Part shown: one piece after another, positions 7,761 through 16,950 of the stretch | How the letters are laid out: every line of letters begins with the position of its first letter | Numbering within the stretch: the stretch's first letter is position 1 | Assembly: GCA_050486225.1 (NCBI GenBank) | Contig: JBJHCV010000001.1 | Span: forward strand, 62,001-126,000 | From: JBBDIX01 sp050486225 | Lineage (GTDB): Bacteria > Actinomycetota > Nitriliruptoria > Nitriliruptorales > Nitriliruptoraceae | DNA: 64,000 nt | Reading direction: 5' to 3' | Position numbers and translations under genes: made by a program | Notes under the pieces: model-generated | What the model was told of the DNA's origin: nothing | The model's input: only the letters and a program-made list of their open reading frames with translations | Databases searched by the model: none

Positions 7761-8969
7761 TCACCAGCCGCGTTCGAGCACCTCGTGAGCCTCGGCCGAC
7801 GTCACGTCGATCGGCGAGTTGACCATGATCGGATCGTCCGGAACCTGCGCACAAACCACCGACAGATCCGGCAGTCGTGCCGCGTCCAGTTCACGCCAGG
7901 ATGCCGGGATCCGCAGCGTGTCGCGGACTCGCGCGACGCCACGGATGACCTCGCTCGCGACGTCCCGGTCTGAACGGCCCGTCGGATCGAGACCGAGCGC
8001 CATCGCCATCAGGTCACGGCGTCCGTGGGTCCTGGCGAAGACGAACTCGAGCACATGCGGGGTGAGCACGGCATGGGCCACGCCCTGATGGATGTCGGAG
8101 TTGCGTGAGATGCTGTGGCCGAACGCGTGGATGATGGACAGACTGCGGCGCAACTGGATCAGCAGTGAACCGATGACGACGCGTCCGACCGCGACCGGAT
8201 CCCGCTCCACGAAGCCCTCGAACGCGTCGGCCATCAGGCGGATGCCTCTCATCACACAGGCATCGCTCACAGGGGTGGCGCGCGGCCAGTAGATCGTCTC
8301 GATGCCCTTGTTGAAGCCGTTCATCGCCGAGTTCCGCAGTACCTCGTCCGGCGTGGACAGGTACATCTCCGCGTCGTACATGACCAGCCAGGGCGTCACC
8401 GACCCGCGGGTCCGGATCGGTCGTCCACTGGGCGACTCGGTGGACGCGAGCACCTCGATGGTGCCCCCGTTGGAGATGTCACCGCCCGCCAGCGCCGTAG
8501 GCACGAGCGCCACCGGCGTCGGAGCCTCGCGGCACTGTGGCGGCTCCATCGCGCCACGCATCGCAGCGTCGCGGAAGCTCTCCAGCGAACGCCCGTCCGA
8601 GGCAAACACACTCATCTGGCGGGCCGTGTCGCTGCTCGATCCTCCCCCGACCCCGAGGATCGCGTCGGCGCCGACCTCTCGCAGGCGCTCGATGCCCTCG
8701 TACACCGTGCCGATCTCCTTGCCCGGCGACGTACCGTCGTGGATCCCGACGAGGCGGTCACCAAGTGCCTCACGGAGCGGCTCGATCACGGCGGTGTTGG
8801 CACCGACGTGCCTTCCACACACGACCAGGACCCGGCGCAACCCACGCTCGTCGAACAGCCGACCGAGTTCGCCGACACGACCCGGGCCGCACAAGACGTC
8901 CGTTCCGGTGAGGCCCCGCGCCTGATCGACGTGACCGAGCACCTCGAACCATTCCTGGCTGTCCTTCAT
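7761..8969 (-). CDS. Iron-containing alcohol dehydrogenase family protein with altered metal ligands
   Basis: A 402-residue protein of the Fe-ADH / maleylacetate reductase family. The nucleotide-binding loop is ILGVGGGSSSDTAR (104-117) and the second-domain histidines are HAFGHSISRN (His281, His285) and IHQGVAHA (His294). In typical members a D-x3-H pair in a DALxHAIE-like helix gives the first two metal ligands; here the segment is NGFNKGIE, so Asn217 and Lys221 stand in those places. Maleylacetate reductases also carry Asn first but keep the His. It may be metal-free, use another metal, or have changed chemistry. It lies 37 bases after Gfo/Idh and 43 before the hydrolase in block A. Confidence 0.82.
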   Translation of the reverse strand: MKDSQEWFEVLGHVDQARGLTGTDVLCGPGRVGELGRLFDERGLRRVLVVCGRHVGANTAVIEPLREALGDRLVGIHDGTSPGKEIGTVYEGIERLREVGADAILGVGGGSSSDTARQMSVFASDGRSLESFRDAAMRGAMEPPQCREAPTPVALVPTALAGGDISNGGTIEVLASTESPSGRPIRTRGSVTPWLVMYDAEMYLSTPDEVLRNSAMNGFNKGIETIYWPRATPVSDACVMRGIRLMADAFEGFVERDPVAVGRVVIGSLLIQLRRSLSIIHAFGHSISRNSDIHQGVAHAVLTPHVLEFVFARTHGRRDLMAMALGLDPTGRSDRDVASEVIRGVARVRDTLRIPASWRELDAARLPDLSVVCAQVPDDPIMVNSPIDVTSAEAHEVLERGW

Positions 8970-9006
8970 CGGCGCCTCGTTCCTGCCACAGGTGGTCGGG
9001 ACTCGC

Positions 9007-9987
9007 TCATGTCGGCCTCACGATCTCGGCATGGCCACCCGTTCGCCTGCTTCGGATGGCAGCCTCCATGACGGCCACCACCCTGAGCGCCTCGTGCCCC
9101 GAGACCTCGACGGCAGATCCATCCCTGATGGAGGCGACGAAGCCGCGCATCTGGTCGATGATCGGATCGACGTCGGGGAGATCGACGTCATGCAGGCCTC
9201 CGGACTCGTCCTGCAACCGCAGTGTCGTTCCGTCGTGGGTCGACCACCCGGAACGTCGGGTGCCGTGGACCGCGATGTTCGTCGTGCGCGTCGCGACCAT
9301 GCTGCTGCCGACATGCCCGATGGCTCCCGTCGAGAACTGCAGGAGCAGGGACGTCACATCGTCGATCGGGTTGAGGCCGACCGGGCGTGCGCTCATGCAG
9401 GTCACACCCACCGCGTCACCCAACAGGTGGAGCAGGTTGTCCACGCCGTGGACTCCGAGGGCGGTCACCGCCCCCAACGGCGCCTCGACGGGGTCCGCAC
9501 GCCATGTGTCACGACGGCGCAGGCTGCCGGGTGTCATGATGACCGCCTCGGCAAGGGACACCACACCCATCACATCGGTGTCCATCAGTTCACGGAGGCG
9601 TCGCAGTGCCGGCGAGCGGCGCCGGTGGTGCCCGACCTGGAGCACGACCGACGCCCGTTCGGCGGCCTCCACACACCGCAGACCGTCCTCGACGGTGTTC
9701 GTCAGGGGCTTCTCGACGAACACGTGGCGACCGGCGCCCGCCGCCAACTCGACCAGTTCTCGGTGGGTGCTGTGGGGGGTCGCGATGACCACGGCGTCGA
9801 CCGACGGATCGCGAACGAGTTCCATCGCGCTCACCGACGGCTCACATCCGAACGCCGCGGCGAATCGCCCTCGACTCGCAGCCGTCGGCGACCAGCACCG
9901 GGAGATCGATGCATCGCCGGTCGCGGCGACCCCGACAGCGAGCCGCTGGGCCCACGAACCCGTCCCGATGAATCCGACCTGAACCAT
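9007..9987 (-). CDS. Gfo/Idh/MocA family NAD(P)-dependent oxidoreductase
   Basis: Codes for 326 residues from the ATG at 9987, preferred over an in-frame GTG 27 bases upstream because GGGAG precedes it at good spacing. The Rossmann loop is VGFIGTGSWAQ (4-14) and the family EKP motif is FVEKPLTN (90-97). These enzymes oxidise or epimerise sugars, inositols and other hydroxy compounds, and some reduce pyrroles or act on small acids. The lysine of EKP is intact, so it should be active. It sits 38 bases after MmgE/PrpD and 37 before the Fe-ADH-like gene, in the tight core of block A. Substrate unknown. Confidence 0.88.
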   Translation of the reverse strand: MVQVGFIGTGSWAQRLAVGVAATGDASISRCWSPTAASRGRFAAAFGCEPSVSAMELVRDPSVDAVVIATPHSTHRELVELAAGAGRHVFVEKPLTNTVEDGLRCVEAAERASVVLQVGHHRRRSPALRRLRELMDTDVMGVVSLAEAVIMTPGSLRRRDTWRADPVEAPLGAVTALGVHGVDNLLHLLGDAVGVTCMSARPVGLNPIDDVTSLLLQFSTGAIGHVGSSMVATRTTNIAVHGTRRSGWSTHDGTTLRLQDESGGLHDVDLPDVDPIIDQMRGFVASIRDGSAVEVSGHEALRVVAVMEAAIRSRRTGGHAEIVRPT

Positions 9988-10025
9988 GGCGCGAACTCCC
10001 GCCGCGTCGTGCACTCACGTGGTCG

Positions 10026-11429
10026 CTACACCGGCACGAGGGTGCACGGGCGCCAGTCGCGGATCGACGACACCTCCTCGACCGTGGCGACGGCGTCGCG
10101 CACGTCGTTCGCCTGATCCGCACCTATGCCACCCCAGTCCAGGCACTCACGCACCTTGACGAGCAGTTCGTCGTCAGACATCGGGTTCCGAGGATGCCCC
10201 TTGCCGTAGGACTCGGTCCGCGTCCAGGTCTCCCCCGACCGTGCCGTGACCTCCACCCGCGTGGTCATCTCGCGCGGACCCAGTTCATCGAACTCACGAT
10301 CCGCGCTGAAGTCCACGCGCCTGATCATCGCCTGTACGTCCTCACGATTGACGGTCTCGCTCGTGTACTCGGGCAGTCCGGCACGCCCGTCGACGAGGAG
10401 GATGGCCATGCAGAACTCCATCGAGAACTTGGCCTGCAGGTCATCGGTGGGGCGGTGATGGATGAGCGCGTTCGGCATGCTCGAGTTCGTCCGAACCACG
10501 ACCGACTCGACATCCTGCGGCTCGGGAGCCGCCTCCCCGAGGATCTGCATCATCGCCCACATTCCGGGATGCGTCAGCGAACCCGAGGGATGCGGCTTGA
10601 TCGAGACTCCGGGATCGACGAAGCTCCACGGGGCGCCCCACGCCCCGTCCAGGAACTCCGCATCGAATCCGCCGCCCGCCGCCCGGAAGAATCCTCGCGG
10701 CGCCTCCAGGATCCGGCTGGTCCCGGTGATGCCGCGGCGCGCCAGGTCGGCGGCAACGAAGCCCGACTCCGCCGCTCGTCCCGCGTGGTAGGGCTTGAGC
10801 ATCGTCCCGAAGTTCTCACGCAACCCTGCCGCCTGCGAGCCAGCGACCGCGAAGGCCCGTTGCGTGGCTTCGACATCAAGCCCCATGAGCCTCGCCGTGG
10901 CCGCTGCCGCCCCGAATGTGCCCACGGTCGCCGTGGTGTGGAACCCGTGCTGGTAGTGACGCGGATCGATCGCCTCCGCGATCTTGCACTCGACCTCGAC
11001 GCCAACGCAGTACGCAGCGAAGAACTCCTCTCCGCTGCTGCCGACTGACTGGGCGGCGGCCAGCGCTGCGGGCAGGACCGGGGCGGTGGGATGGGTCAGG
11101 AGCCCGTACACACGATCCCTGGCCACGGCGAGCTGTGTGTCGTCGTAGTCGTCCGCGTGGATCGAGATCCCGTTGAGGAGTGCGGCGAGTCTCGGTGGCG
11201 CCCCGCCCGGACACCCGAACACGGTCGCAGGACCGTCGCCGACCATGCCATCCAACGAGCCTCGGACGATCTGGTGCACGTCACTGGCGGACCCCGCGAC
11301 GGCGAGCCCGATGCCGTCGAGGATCTGGCGCCTGGCGATCGCCTTCACCGATCCAGGGATGTCTCCCGGTCGTGTCTCGACGACGAACTCCGCCGCCTGC
11401 CTCGTGATGTCAGCCACGTCAGCACTCAT
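10026..11429 (-). CDS. MmgE/PrpD family protein (2-methylcitrate dehydratase / cis-aconitate decarboxylase fold)
   Basis: Codes for 467 residues from the ATG at 11429; a longer frame reaches 11522 but would overlap the upstream gene, and GGGAGG lies directly before this ATG. Family hallmarks are the RRQILDGIGLAVAG opening, the active-site region HADDYDDTQ followed by LTHPTAPVLPAALA, and SGSLTHPGMW-like SIKPHPSG further on. Known members dehydrate 2-methylcitrate, decarboxylate cis-aconitate or epimerise iminodisuccinate, all polycarboxylates. It lies 49 bases after one alpha/beta hydrolase and 38 before Gfo/Idh. Related copies at 40721 and 51071 occupy similar contexts. A polycarboxylate substrate for block A is an inference from family only. 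Confidence 0.88.
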   Translation of the reverse strand: MSADVADITRQAAEFVVETRPGDIPGSVKAIARRQILDGIGLAVAGSASDVHQIVRGSLDGMVGDGPATVFGCPGGAPPRLAALLNGISIHADDYDDTQLAVARDRVYGLLTHPTAPVLPAALAAAQSVGSSGEEFFAAYCVGVEVECKIAEAIDPRHYQHGFHTTATVGTFGAAAATARLMGLDVEATQRAFAVAGSQAAGLRENFGTMLKPYHAGRAAESGFVAADLARRGITGTSRILEAPRGFFRAAGGGFDAEFLDGAWGAPWSFVDPGVSIKPHPSGSLTHPGMWAMMQILGEAAPEPQDVESVVVRTNSSMPNALIHHRPTDDLQAKFSMEFCMAILLVDGRAGLPEYTSETVNREDVQAMIRRVDFSADREFDELGPREMTTRVEVTARSGETWTRTESYGKGHPRNPMSDDELLVKVRECLDWGGIGADQANDVRDAVATVEEVSSIRDWRPCTLVPV

Positions 11430-11478
11430 GGGCCTCCCCTGCTCGTCGTGGACGGGATCCCCCATCGGCACACCCCGG

Positions 11479-12627
11479 TCAGAGATGTGCCGCGATCCAG
11501 TCGCCGATGTCCTCGTTGGCAACCGTCAGATTGTCCATCTGACAGTGTTCGTACCCGGGAAAGTCCCGCGTGAACTGCATCCAGGTCTTGTCGCAGGTCA
11601 ACTCGTCGTACACCCGGCGAGCCATGTCCTCGCGCACTCCTCCTTCGCCATCTCCGATGACGACGAGCGTCGGCATCTCGATCCGGTCCAGCAGGCCGTC
11701 AAGGGTGTAGTCGGCGAGCCTCCGCCTCACTCCGGCCATGTCCTGCTCCCCGAGGAACCACAGGTACTGACCCGCGAGCGGGTGATCATCGGGGCGGGCA
11801 GCCCAGAACTCGCTCACGTCGTAGTGAGGAGCCCAGGAGACGCAGGCGGCGAATCGTGGGTCCATCGAAGCGGCACGGAGCGCGAAGTACCCGCCGAGGC
11901 TCAGCGCCATGATGGCGATGCGATCCGAGGCGACTCGGGGATCCCGGGCCAGCACATCGAACGCAGCACCCGCCGGCACCTCCCAGTCGTGTCGACTCAG
12001 GATGCCGTTCTCGCGTAGGGCACCGCCCTGCCCCGGTCCGTCGAGGAACAGCAGATTGACCCCACGCTGGAGGATGCCGTGACCCGCGAAGTACAGCTCC
12101 TCGGCGATGGTGTCGGCCCCCCCGAAGAAGACCACGGCGGGAGCGTTGGTGGTCGGAGCACTGGGAGAGATCGCGAGATAGCCGGGGAGGGAGGAGTCCT
12201 CGTGGGGGATGTCGACGCGTTCGACTCGGATGGGGCCGAGTTCGAACCCACGACGAAACGCAGCGACGGCCGCTCGGTACGTCTCGATCCTGCGCTGTCC
12301 CGTGTAGGGCTCCCAGAACTCGGCCGTTCGGTAGTAGTTTCCTGCTCGCAGGTACCGCGCGCTCGCCGTCACGGGGGCCTGCCGTGCTTCAGCCTCCCGC
12401 GCCATCCCTACGAGTCGGTCACCAAGGTCCGACCACTCGCGCCACCAGCTGTCCGGATCTCCGTACGTGATCCGCTGCGCCGCCTCGAACGCCTCGCTGA
12501 ACTGGCCACCACCGAAGTGTCCCTCGGACACAAGTCGGATGAACTGGTACGACCATCCGCGCTGGCCCGTGGCCCGGCGCCACGACGCATCCTCGTCAGC
12601 CAGGTCTTCCGTGAACGCCATGAACAT
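11479..12627 (-). CDS. Alpha/beta hydrolase of the pseudooxynicotine-hydrolase/FrsA type (Ser nucleophile kept)
   Basis: A 382-residue protein with an N-terminal helical cap (SARYLRAGNYYRTAEFW near 89-105) and an alpha/beta hydrolase core. The nucleophile elbow is IMALSLGGYFAL with Ser243; the acid is in IGDGEGG (Asp326 or Glu328) and the base is His361 (PGYEHCQMDN). The triad therefore looks complete, unlike the three GPNRG paralogs in this window. Relatives hydrolyse carbon-carbon bonds in nicotine breakdown or ordinary esters. GAGGAG lies 6 bases before the ATG at 12627. It begins the tight run of block A genes down to 4007. Substrate unknown. Confidence 0.86.
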   Translation of the reverse strand: MFMAFTEDLADEDASWRRATGQRGWSYQFIRLVSEGHFGGGQFSEAFEAAQRITYGDPDSWWREWSDLGDRLVGMAREAEARQAPVTASARYLRAGNYYRTAEFWEPYTGQRRIETYRAAVAAFRRGFELGPIRVERVDIPHEDSSLPGYLAISPSAPTTNAPAVVFFGGADTIAEELYFAGHGILQRGVNLLFLDGPGQGGALRENGILSRHDWEVPAGAAFDVLARDPRVASDRIAIMALSLGGYFALRAASMDPRFAACVSWAPHYDVSEFWAARPDDHPLAGQYLWFLGEQDMAGVRRRLADYTLDGLLDRIEMPTLVVIGDGEGGVREDMARRVYDELTCDKTWMQFTRDFPGYEHCQMDNLTVANEDIGDWIAAHL

Positions 12628-12884
12628 GCGGGCTCCTCGACTCCGGGTTCTGACTGCTGCAGGACCGGCGGATCAGGCGCCGACCGTGTGAACCGACACA
12701 TCCGCCTGCGATCCACGGCGACAGCCACCCGCAGGAGACCCTTCCACTACCCGACCCGCCGGCACCCGACCCGCCGGCCGCGGCGGCCAGTCTGTGTCAA
12801 GGGCGCCGCGGCAACAACCACCGGTTTCGGATGGTGGAACGCGCCTGCGTCCAACTGACGGGCACCCGCCCGATGGCGCCACGG

Positions 12885-13646
12885 TCAGCCGAAGTGGATT
12901 CCACCGTTCAGGTGCAGAGCCTGACCCGTGAGGTACCCGGACTCATCCGACACCACGTACTCCACGAGGGCCGCGACCTCAGATCCGGTTCCGACCCGCC
13001 CGACCGGTCGAAGCCCCTCACGATCGTGGAGGTCGCTGCCCTCGTCGCTGCCACCTCGTGCCCAGGGGGGAGCCGGCGGGCGGTCATCGAGGCCCTGCGA
13101 CACTGAGCCGGGAACGATGGCGTTCGCCGTGATCCCGTGCACCCCGTACTCGCGGGCCACGCTTCGGCAGAACCCCAGGATGGCCGACTTGCTTGCCGCA
13201 ACGTGGGCCGAGTGCTGACCGGACAGCGCCCGAATGCCTGAGAACGCGACGATCCTTCCCCAGCCCGCCTCCTTCATGAGGGGCAGTACTCGCCGGGTGA
13301 GCCGGAACAGCGTGCCGACGTTGAAGTCCATGACCTCGTCCCAGTCGTCCACGCTCAGGTCCTCGACCGACCTGTGGGGCCGCACACCCGGAACGTGGAC
13401 CAGCGCATGCACCGTGTCGAAGTGCTCGACCGCCACGTCCACCACGCGATCGCACGCATCGGGTTCCGTGAAATCCGCAACGACCCCTTCGACGCGCGCA
13501 CACTGGTCCACCAGTTCCGACACGAGTCCCGCCACGCGATCGTGATCGCGTCCAGCAACGAGGAGGCGGTGGTCCGGCTTCGCGAGCCTTCGTGCCGTCA
13601 CTGCTCCCAGCCCCCGCGTCGCGCCCGTGACCACGATCGTCTTCAT
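12885..13646 (-). CDS. Short-chain dehydrogenase/reductase-like protein lacking the catalytic Tyr
   Basis: Codes for 253 residues from MKTIVVTG at 13646; an in-frame upstream codon would add 14 unlikely residues. The cofactor loop TGATRGLGA (7-15), Ser136 (AFSG) and Lys153 (AASK) are present, as is the C-terminal YLTGQALHLNGG. The expected YxxxK is VAASK, so Val149 replaces Tyr (His148 precedes it), and the central NNAG is VHVPG. It still looks like a folded NAD(P)-binding protein but should not work as a classical reductase. It lies between the block A transporter genes and the hydrolase, with a hairpin upstream. Confidence 0.82.
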   Translation of the reverse strand: MKTIVVTGATRGLGAVTARRLAKPDHRLLVAGRDHDRVAGLVSELVDQCARVEGVVADFTEPDACDRVVDVAVEHFDTVHALVHVPGVRPHRSVEDLSVDDWDEVMDFNVGTLFRLTRRVLPLMKEAGWGRIVAFSGIRALSGQHSAHVAASKSAILGFCRSVAREYGVHGITANAIVPGSVSQGLDDRPPAPPWARGGSDEGSDLHDREGLRPVGRVGTGSEVAALVEYVVSDESGYLTGQALHLNGGIHFG

Positions 13647-13690
13647 CTTGGGACTCCCTTTCCGATCGATCCCGCGCCTGGAACGCACGC

Positions 13691-13715
13691 ACCCTGCGGC
13701 TGACCGCTGCAGGGT
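13691..13715 (-). terminator. Hairpin downstream of the block A ATPase gene (possible terminator)
   Basis: ACCCTGCGGC at 13691-13700 pairs with GCTGCAGGGT at 13706-13715 (9 of 10 pairs) around a 5-base loop. It lies in the 168-base gap after the ABC ATPase stop and before the SDR start. No T tract follows. It could end transporter transcription or lower read-through into the enzyme genes. Confidence 0.4.
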
Positions 13716-13814
13716 CGGTGGATGTCACCCTCGACGGTCGACAGCGACCGCGGATCAAGGGCCCACAGTCGTGCCACGTGTACCTGAACAGCGGGCTGGT
13801 GGTGCAGGACCGGG

Positions 13815-14981
13815 CTAGCCGGCCGTCGTGACACCCTGTTCGGCCGCCTCGACGTTCGACACGATGACTCGGTCCCTGTCGAACTCGACGAGCACCTCGT
13901 CACCAGCGTTGAGCTCTCGGTCGGGGGGCAACTTCGCACGAACGAGACCTCCCGCCGTGTCGCAGTAGCAGTCGAGGTGGTCGCCACTGAACTGGGCAGA
14001 CCGCACCGTGCCCGTGATCACGTTGAGGGGTGCGCCCGACCCGGGCGCGGTCGCGGAGTCCGCTCCATCGTCGACCCGGTGCACATCCACGAGTTCGGGC
14101 CGGATCATGACCTGTACCTCGCCGTCGAGTTCGGCGTCCACGGAGCGGCACCACACGTCGTGGCCACCGGTCAGGGTGACCAGGGCGTAGTCGTCCTCCT
14201 GACGCACGAACCTCCCGGCCAGCATGTTGACGCTGCCCACACTGCGTGCCACCGCCGAGGTGACAGGCGTGAGGTAGATGTCTCGAGGCGACCCCAGTTG
14301 GATGACGACGCCTTCGGACATCACGGCGATCCGATCCGACATGGCCAGCGCCTCGCTCTGGTCATGGGTCACGTAGATCGTCGTGATGCCGATCGATGAG
14401 GTCAACTCCTTGATCTCACGCCGCATCTCCTCACGCAACTTGGCGTCGAGGTTGCTGAGCGGTTCGTCGAGGAGCAGCACCTTGGGCTTCGACACGAGCG
14501 CGCGAGCGAGCGCCACGCGTTGTTGCTGGCCTCCGCTCAGGTACGGCGCACGCCGATCGGCCAGGTGGTCGAGCTGCACCCGTCGCAGCGCATCCATGGC
14601 CGCTTCCCGGCGCCCCTGACGACTCAGTCGCTGTTTCGGATCTCCGTTCGGATGCCGGTACGAGAGGGGGAACGACACGTTGTCCACCACCGTCATGTGC
14701 GGCCAGATCGCATACGACTGGAACACCATGCTCACGGGTCGGCGGTTGGTGGGCACGGACTTCGAGTCACTGACCACCTCGACGCCGTCGATGGTGATCC
14801 TTCCGCTGGTCACGTTCTCGAGTCCCGCGATGCAACGCATCGTCGTCGTCTTGCCGCAGCCGCTGGGACCGAGCAACGTGAAGAACTCGCCCTCCTCGAC
14901 CTCGAAGGAGACTTCGTCGACGGCCAGGACCTCGCCGTTGTCGGACTCGTAGATCTTGACAAGGCTGTCAACACGCAACAC
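13815..14981 (-). CDS. ABC transporter ATP-binding protein (ferric/polyamine/thiamine-type importer)
   Basis: A 388-residue nucleotide-binding subunit of the PotA/FbpC class. Walker A is GPSGCGKTT (38-46), the ABC signature is YLSGGQQQR, Walker B is VLLLDEPLSNLD and the switch His follows in TIYVTHDQSEAL. A C-terminal TOBE-like region (about 290-370) fits the class. It energises the permease encoded 12 bases upstream. Together with the lipoprotein at 16951 it forms a complete importer, divergent from an IclR regulator. The cargo may be an organic anion rather than iron, judged from the catabolic genes downstream, but this is inference. Confidence 0.95.
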   Translation of the reverse strand: MLRVDSLVKIYESDNGEVLAVDEVSFEVEEGEFFTLLGPSGCGKTTTMRCIAGLENVTSGRITIDGVEVVSDSKSVPTNRRPVSMVFQSYAIWPHMTVVDNVSFPLSYRHPNGDPKQRLSRQGRREAAMDALRRVQLDHLADRRAPYLSGGQQQRVALARALVSKPKVLLLDEPLSNLDAKLREEMRREIKELTSSIGITTIYVTHDQSEALAMSDRIAVMSEGVVIQLGSPRDIYLTPVTSAVARSVGSVNMLAGRFVRQEDDYALVTLTGGHDVWCRSVDAELDGEVQVMIRPELVDVHRVDDGADSATAPGSGAPLNVITGTVRSAQFSGDHLDCYCDTAGGLVRAKLPPDRELNAGDEVLVEFDRDRVIVSNVEAAEQGVTTAG

Positions 14982-14993
14982 GAGAATCGCCTC

Positions 14994-16772
14994 CTAGTCG
15001 GAGTGACCGAGGGACAGGATGAGTCTCCGCATGAGGAAGGTCATGGGGATGAGTGCAAGCATCAACATCGTCCCGAGCGCGGAGGCGCCCTGGGGGTTCC
15101 CGCCGTTCCACATTGCGTACAGGCGCGACGCGACGACCTGGTTGCCGCCCGTCGCGAGCACCAACGGAATGGAGAAGGCGCGCAGGGCGTGTACGGCGAC
15201 CCAGATCCATCCAGCCACGAACGCAGGCAGGATGAGCGGAAGGGTGATGCGGCGGAGCACGTCGGTGTTCGGCGCGCCACCGACGTGTGCCGCCTCCTCG
15301 AGTTCCTTGCTCACCTGCACGATCGACCCGTTCATCAACCGAGTACTGAACGCGAGGTACTGCGTCGTGAGCCCCACGGCGAGGATGTACACGGTCCCGT
15401 AGATGGGGATCCGATTCAGTGGAGGGGTGAGGAACGCGATGAGGAGCGCCACCGCGACGGTGATGCCGGGGAACGCGTACGGGATGAAACTGAGCCCGTC
15501 GAGCAGTCCCCGGAATCGCTTCGGACCCCTGACGATCGCCCACGACACGAGGAACGCGATCACCATCGTCACCGTGGCCGTGACCACTGCCATGTGGATC
15601 GTGTTCCACGCGATGCCCTGTTCGGAACTCGACGCGATGATCGTGCGGTAGTTCTGCAGGGACGTGCTCTGGCCGATCCGGATACCCGACCGCGGCGGTT
15701 GCAGCGAGACCCATCCGAGGAACAGGGCGGGCATGATCATCCCGAGCGTGGTGAACACGCCGACGAGTCCGAACGCTGGCCACCGCCACCTTCCGAGTTC
15801 GATGCGACGTGGCCGGTACCCCTTGCCGGTAACCGTGGCGTACATCTCGCTGTTGCGCACGATCCGGCGATAGATGACGACCATCACCAGCATGATCATG
15901 ATGAACATGATCGAGTACACGGCGCCCAGGCCGTAGTTGATGGGATTGCGCATCTGCACGTTGAAGAAGATCAGGGTGCTGAGCAGGAAGATGTTGCCGG
16001 GGAGGCCGACGACCAGTGCGGACTCGAACTGCTCCATGCTGCTGACGAGCGAGTACATGCCGGCAACCATCAGGGCCGGGAGCAGTGCCGGCAGCGTCAC
16101 CCTCCGCAGGGTCGCTGCACCTCCGGCGCCCGACACCCGCGCTGCCTCCTCTGAGGAGGGATTGAAGAGCCGGAACGCTCCGATGAGCATGAGGAACAGG
16201 GTCGACACCCCCCGCATGCCATCGAGGAAGATGATCCCCGTCAGCGTGTAGATGTCGAAGGGGCCCCGCTCCAACGTGATGCCGACGGCGCCGAGCGCAT
16301 CGCGGATCATGATGTTCAGGAACCCGTTCGTGGGTCCGAGAAGCATGCTCCACGCCATCACGAACAGGATTCCGGGCATCGCCATCGGGATGAGCAGGAG
16401 AATGAACGCGAGGTTGCGCAGCGGCATGTCCGTGCGCTCGATCAGCCATGCGAAGAGTGTTGCGAGAGCCAGCGTGATGGCGGTCCCGACGACGGACACG
16501 ATCATGGTGTTCGTGAACGCCTCGACCAGGCGACCACCGCCTGCGGTTGCCTGGCGGTAGTGCGACAGCGTCCAGTCGCCCATGCGACCGGGCCCGCCGA
16601 GTCGCAGGCTCTGCTGGATCAGCTGGGTGAGCGGAACCGACACGAGGAGAAAGACCGCCGTGATCGCCAGCGCGACCGCCCAGCGGCCACGCATCGTTCG
16701 GAGGCCATTCACGACGGCATTGCTGAGAGTCCCTGCAGATTCCCTCAGCACATTGTGTTGTGCGTCACGCAT
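14994..16772 (-). CDS. ABC transporter permease, two fused domains (FbpB/ThiP type)
   Basis: A 592-residue inner-membrane protein with about 12 hydrophobic segments in two homologous halves. Each half carries the EAA loop that contacts the ATPase: EEAARVSGAGGAATLRRVT in the first and EEAAHVGGAPNTDVLRRIT in the second. Starting at the ATG at 16772 is preferred; an in-frame GTG at 16793 would add 7 residues. Fusion of both permease copies in one chain is typical of ferric, thiamine and aminoethylphosphonate importers. It follows the binding-protein gene after a 178-base gap holding a strong hairpin and precedes the ATPase by 12 bases. A paralog is at 43498. Confidence 0.94.
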   Translation of the reverse strand: MRDAQHNVLRESAGTLSNAVVNGLRTMRGRWAVALAITAVFLLVSVPLTQLIQQSLRLGGPGRMGDWTLSHYRQATAGGGRLVEAFTNTMIVSVVGTAITLALATLFAWLIERTDMPLRNLAFILLLIPMAMPGILFVMAWSMLLGPTNGFLNIMIRDALGAVGITLERGPFDIYTLTGIIFLDGMRGVSTLFLMLIGAFRLFNPSSEEAARVSGAGGAATLRRVTLPALLPALMVAGMYSLVSSMEQFESALVVGLPGNIFLLSTLIFFNVQMRNPINYGLGAVYSIMFIMIMLVMVVIYRRIVRNSEMYATVTGKGYRPRRIELGRWRWPAFGLVGVFTTLGMIMPALFLGWVSLQPPRSGIRIGQSTSLQNYRTIIASSSEQGIAWNTIHMAVVTATVTMVIAFLVSWAIVRGPKRFRGLLDGLSFIPYAFPGITVAVALLIAFLTPPLNRIPIYGTVYILAVGLTTQYLAFSTRLMNGSIVQVSKELEEAAHVGGAPNTDVLRRITLPLILPAFVAGWIWVAVHALRAFSIPLVLATGGNQVVASRLYAMWNGGNPQGASALGTMLMLALIPMTFLMRRLILSLGHSD

Positions 16773-16890
16773 GAGACCATCCCTGAGCGTCACTCGTTCG
16801 AGCCCGAGGCCGCAGTCCCGACCTCTCGACGGGACCTCCGCGCAAGGACACCAACGCCTCGTCGGCGTCGGCCGCAGAGTTCAGCGGACC

Positions 16891-16927
16891 GGGTGCGCTT
16901 CCCGCCACGTTCCCGGGAAGCGCACCC
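16891..16927 (-). terminator. Strong hairpin between binding-protein and permease genes of block A
   Basis: GGGTGCGCTTCCCG (16891-16904) pairs perfectly over 14 bases with 16914-16927; CGGACC/GGTCCG just outside can extend the stem. It begins 24 bases after the binding-protein stop. Such a partial terminator or 3' stabiliser commonly lets the binding protein be made in excess over the membrane parts. An equivalent structure exists in block B. Confidence 0.65.
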
Positions 16928-16950
16928 TTGAGGTCCGCCCGACCGTCGGC

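Noticed and set aside
14520..16154. 544-residue plus-strand open frame across the ABC permease
   Set aside because: His/Arg/Asp-rich antisense frame; the minus strand encodes a permease with two EAA loops.
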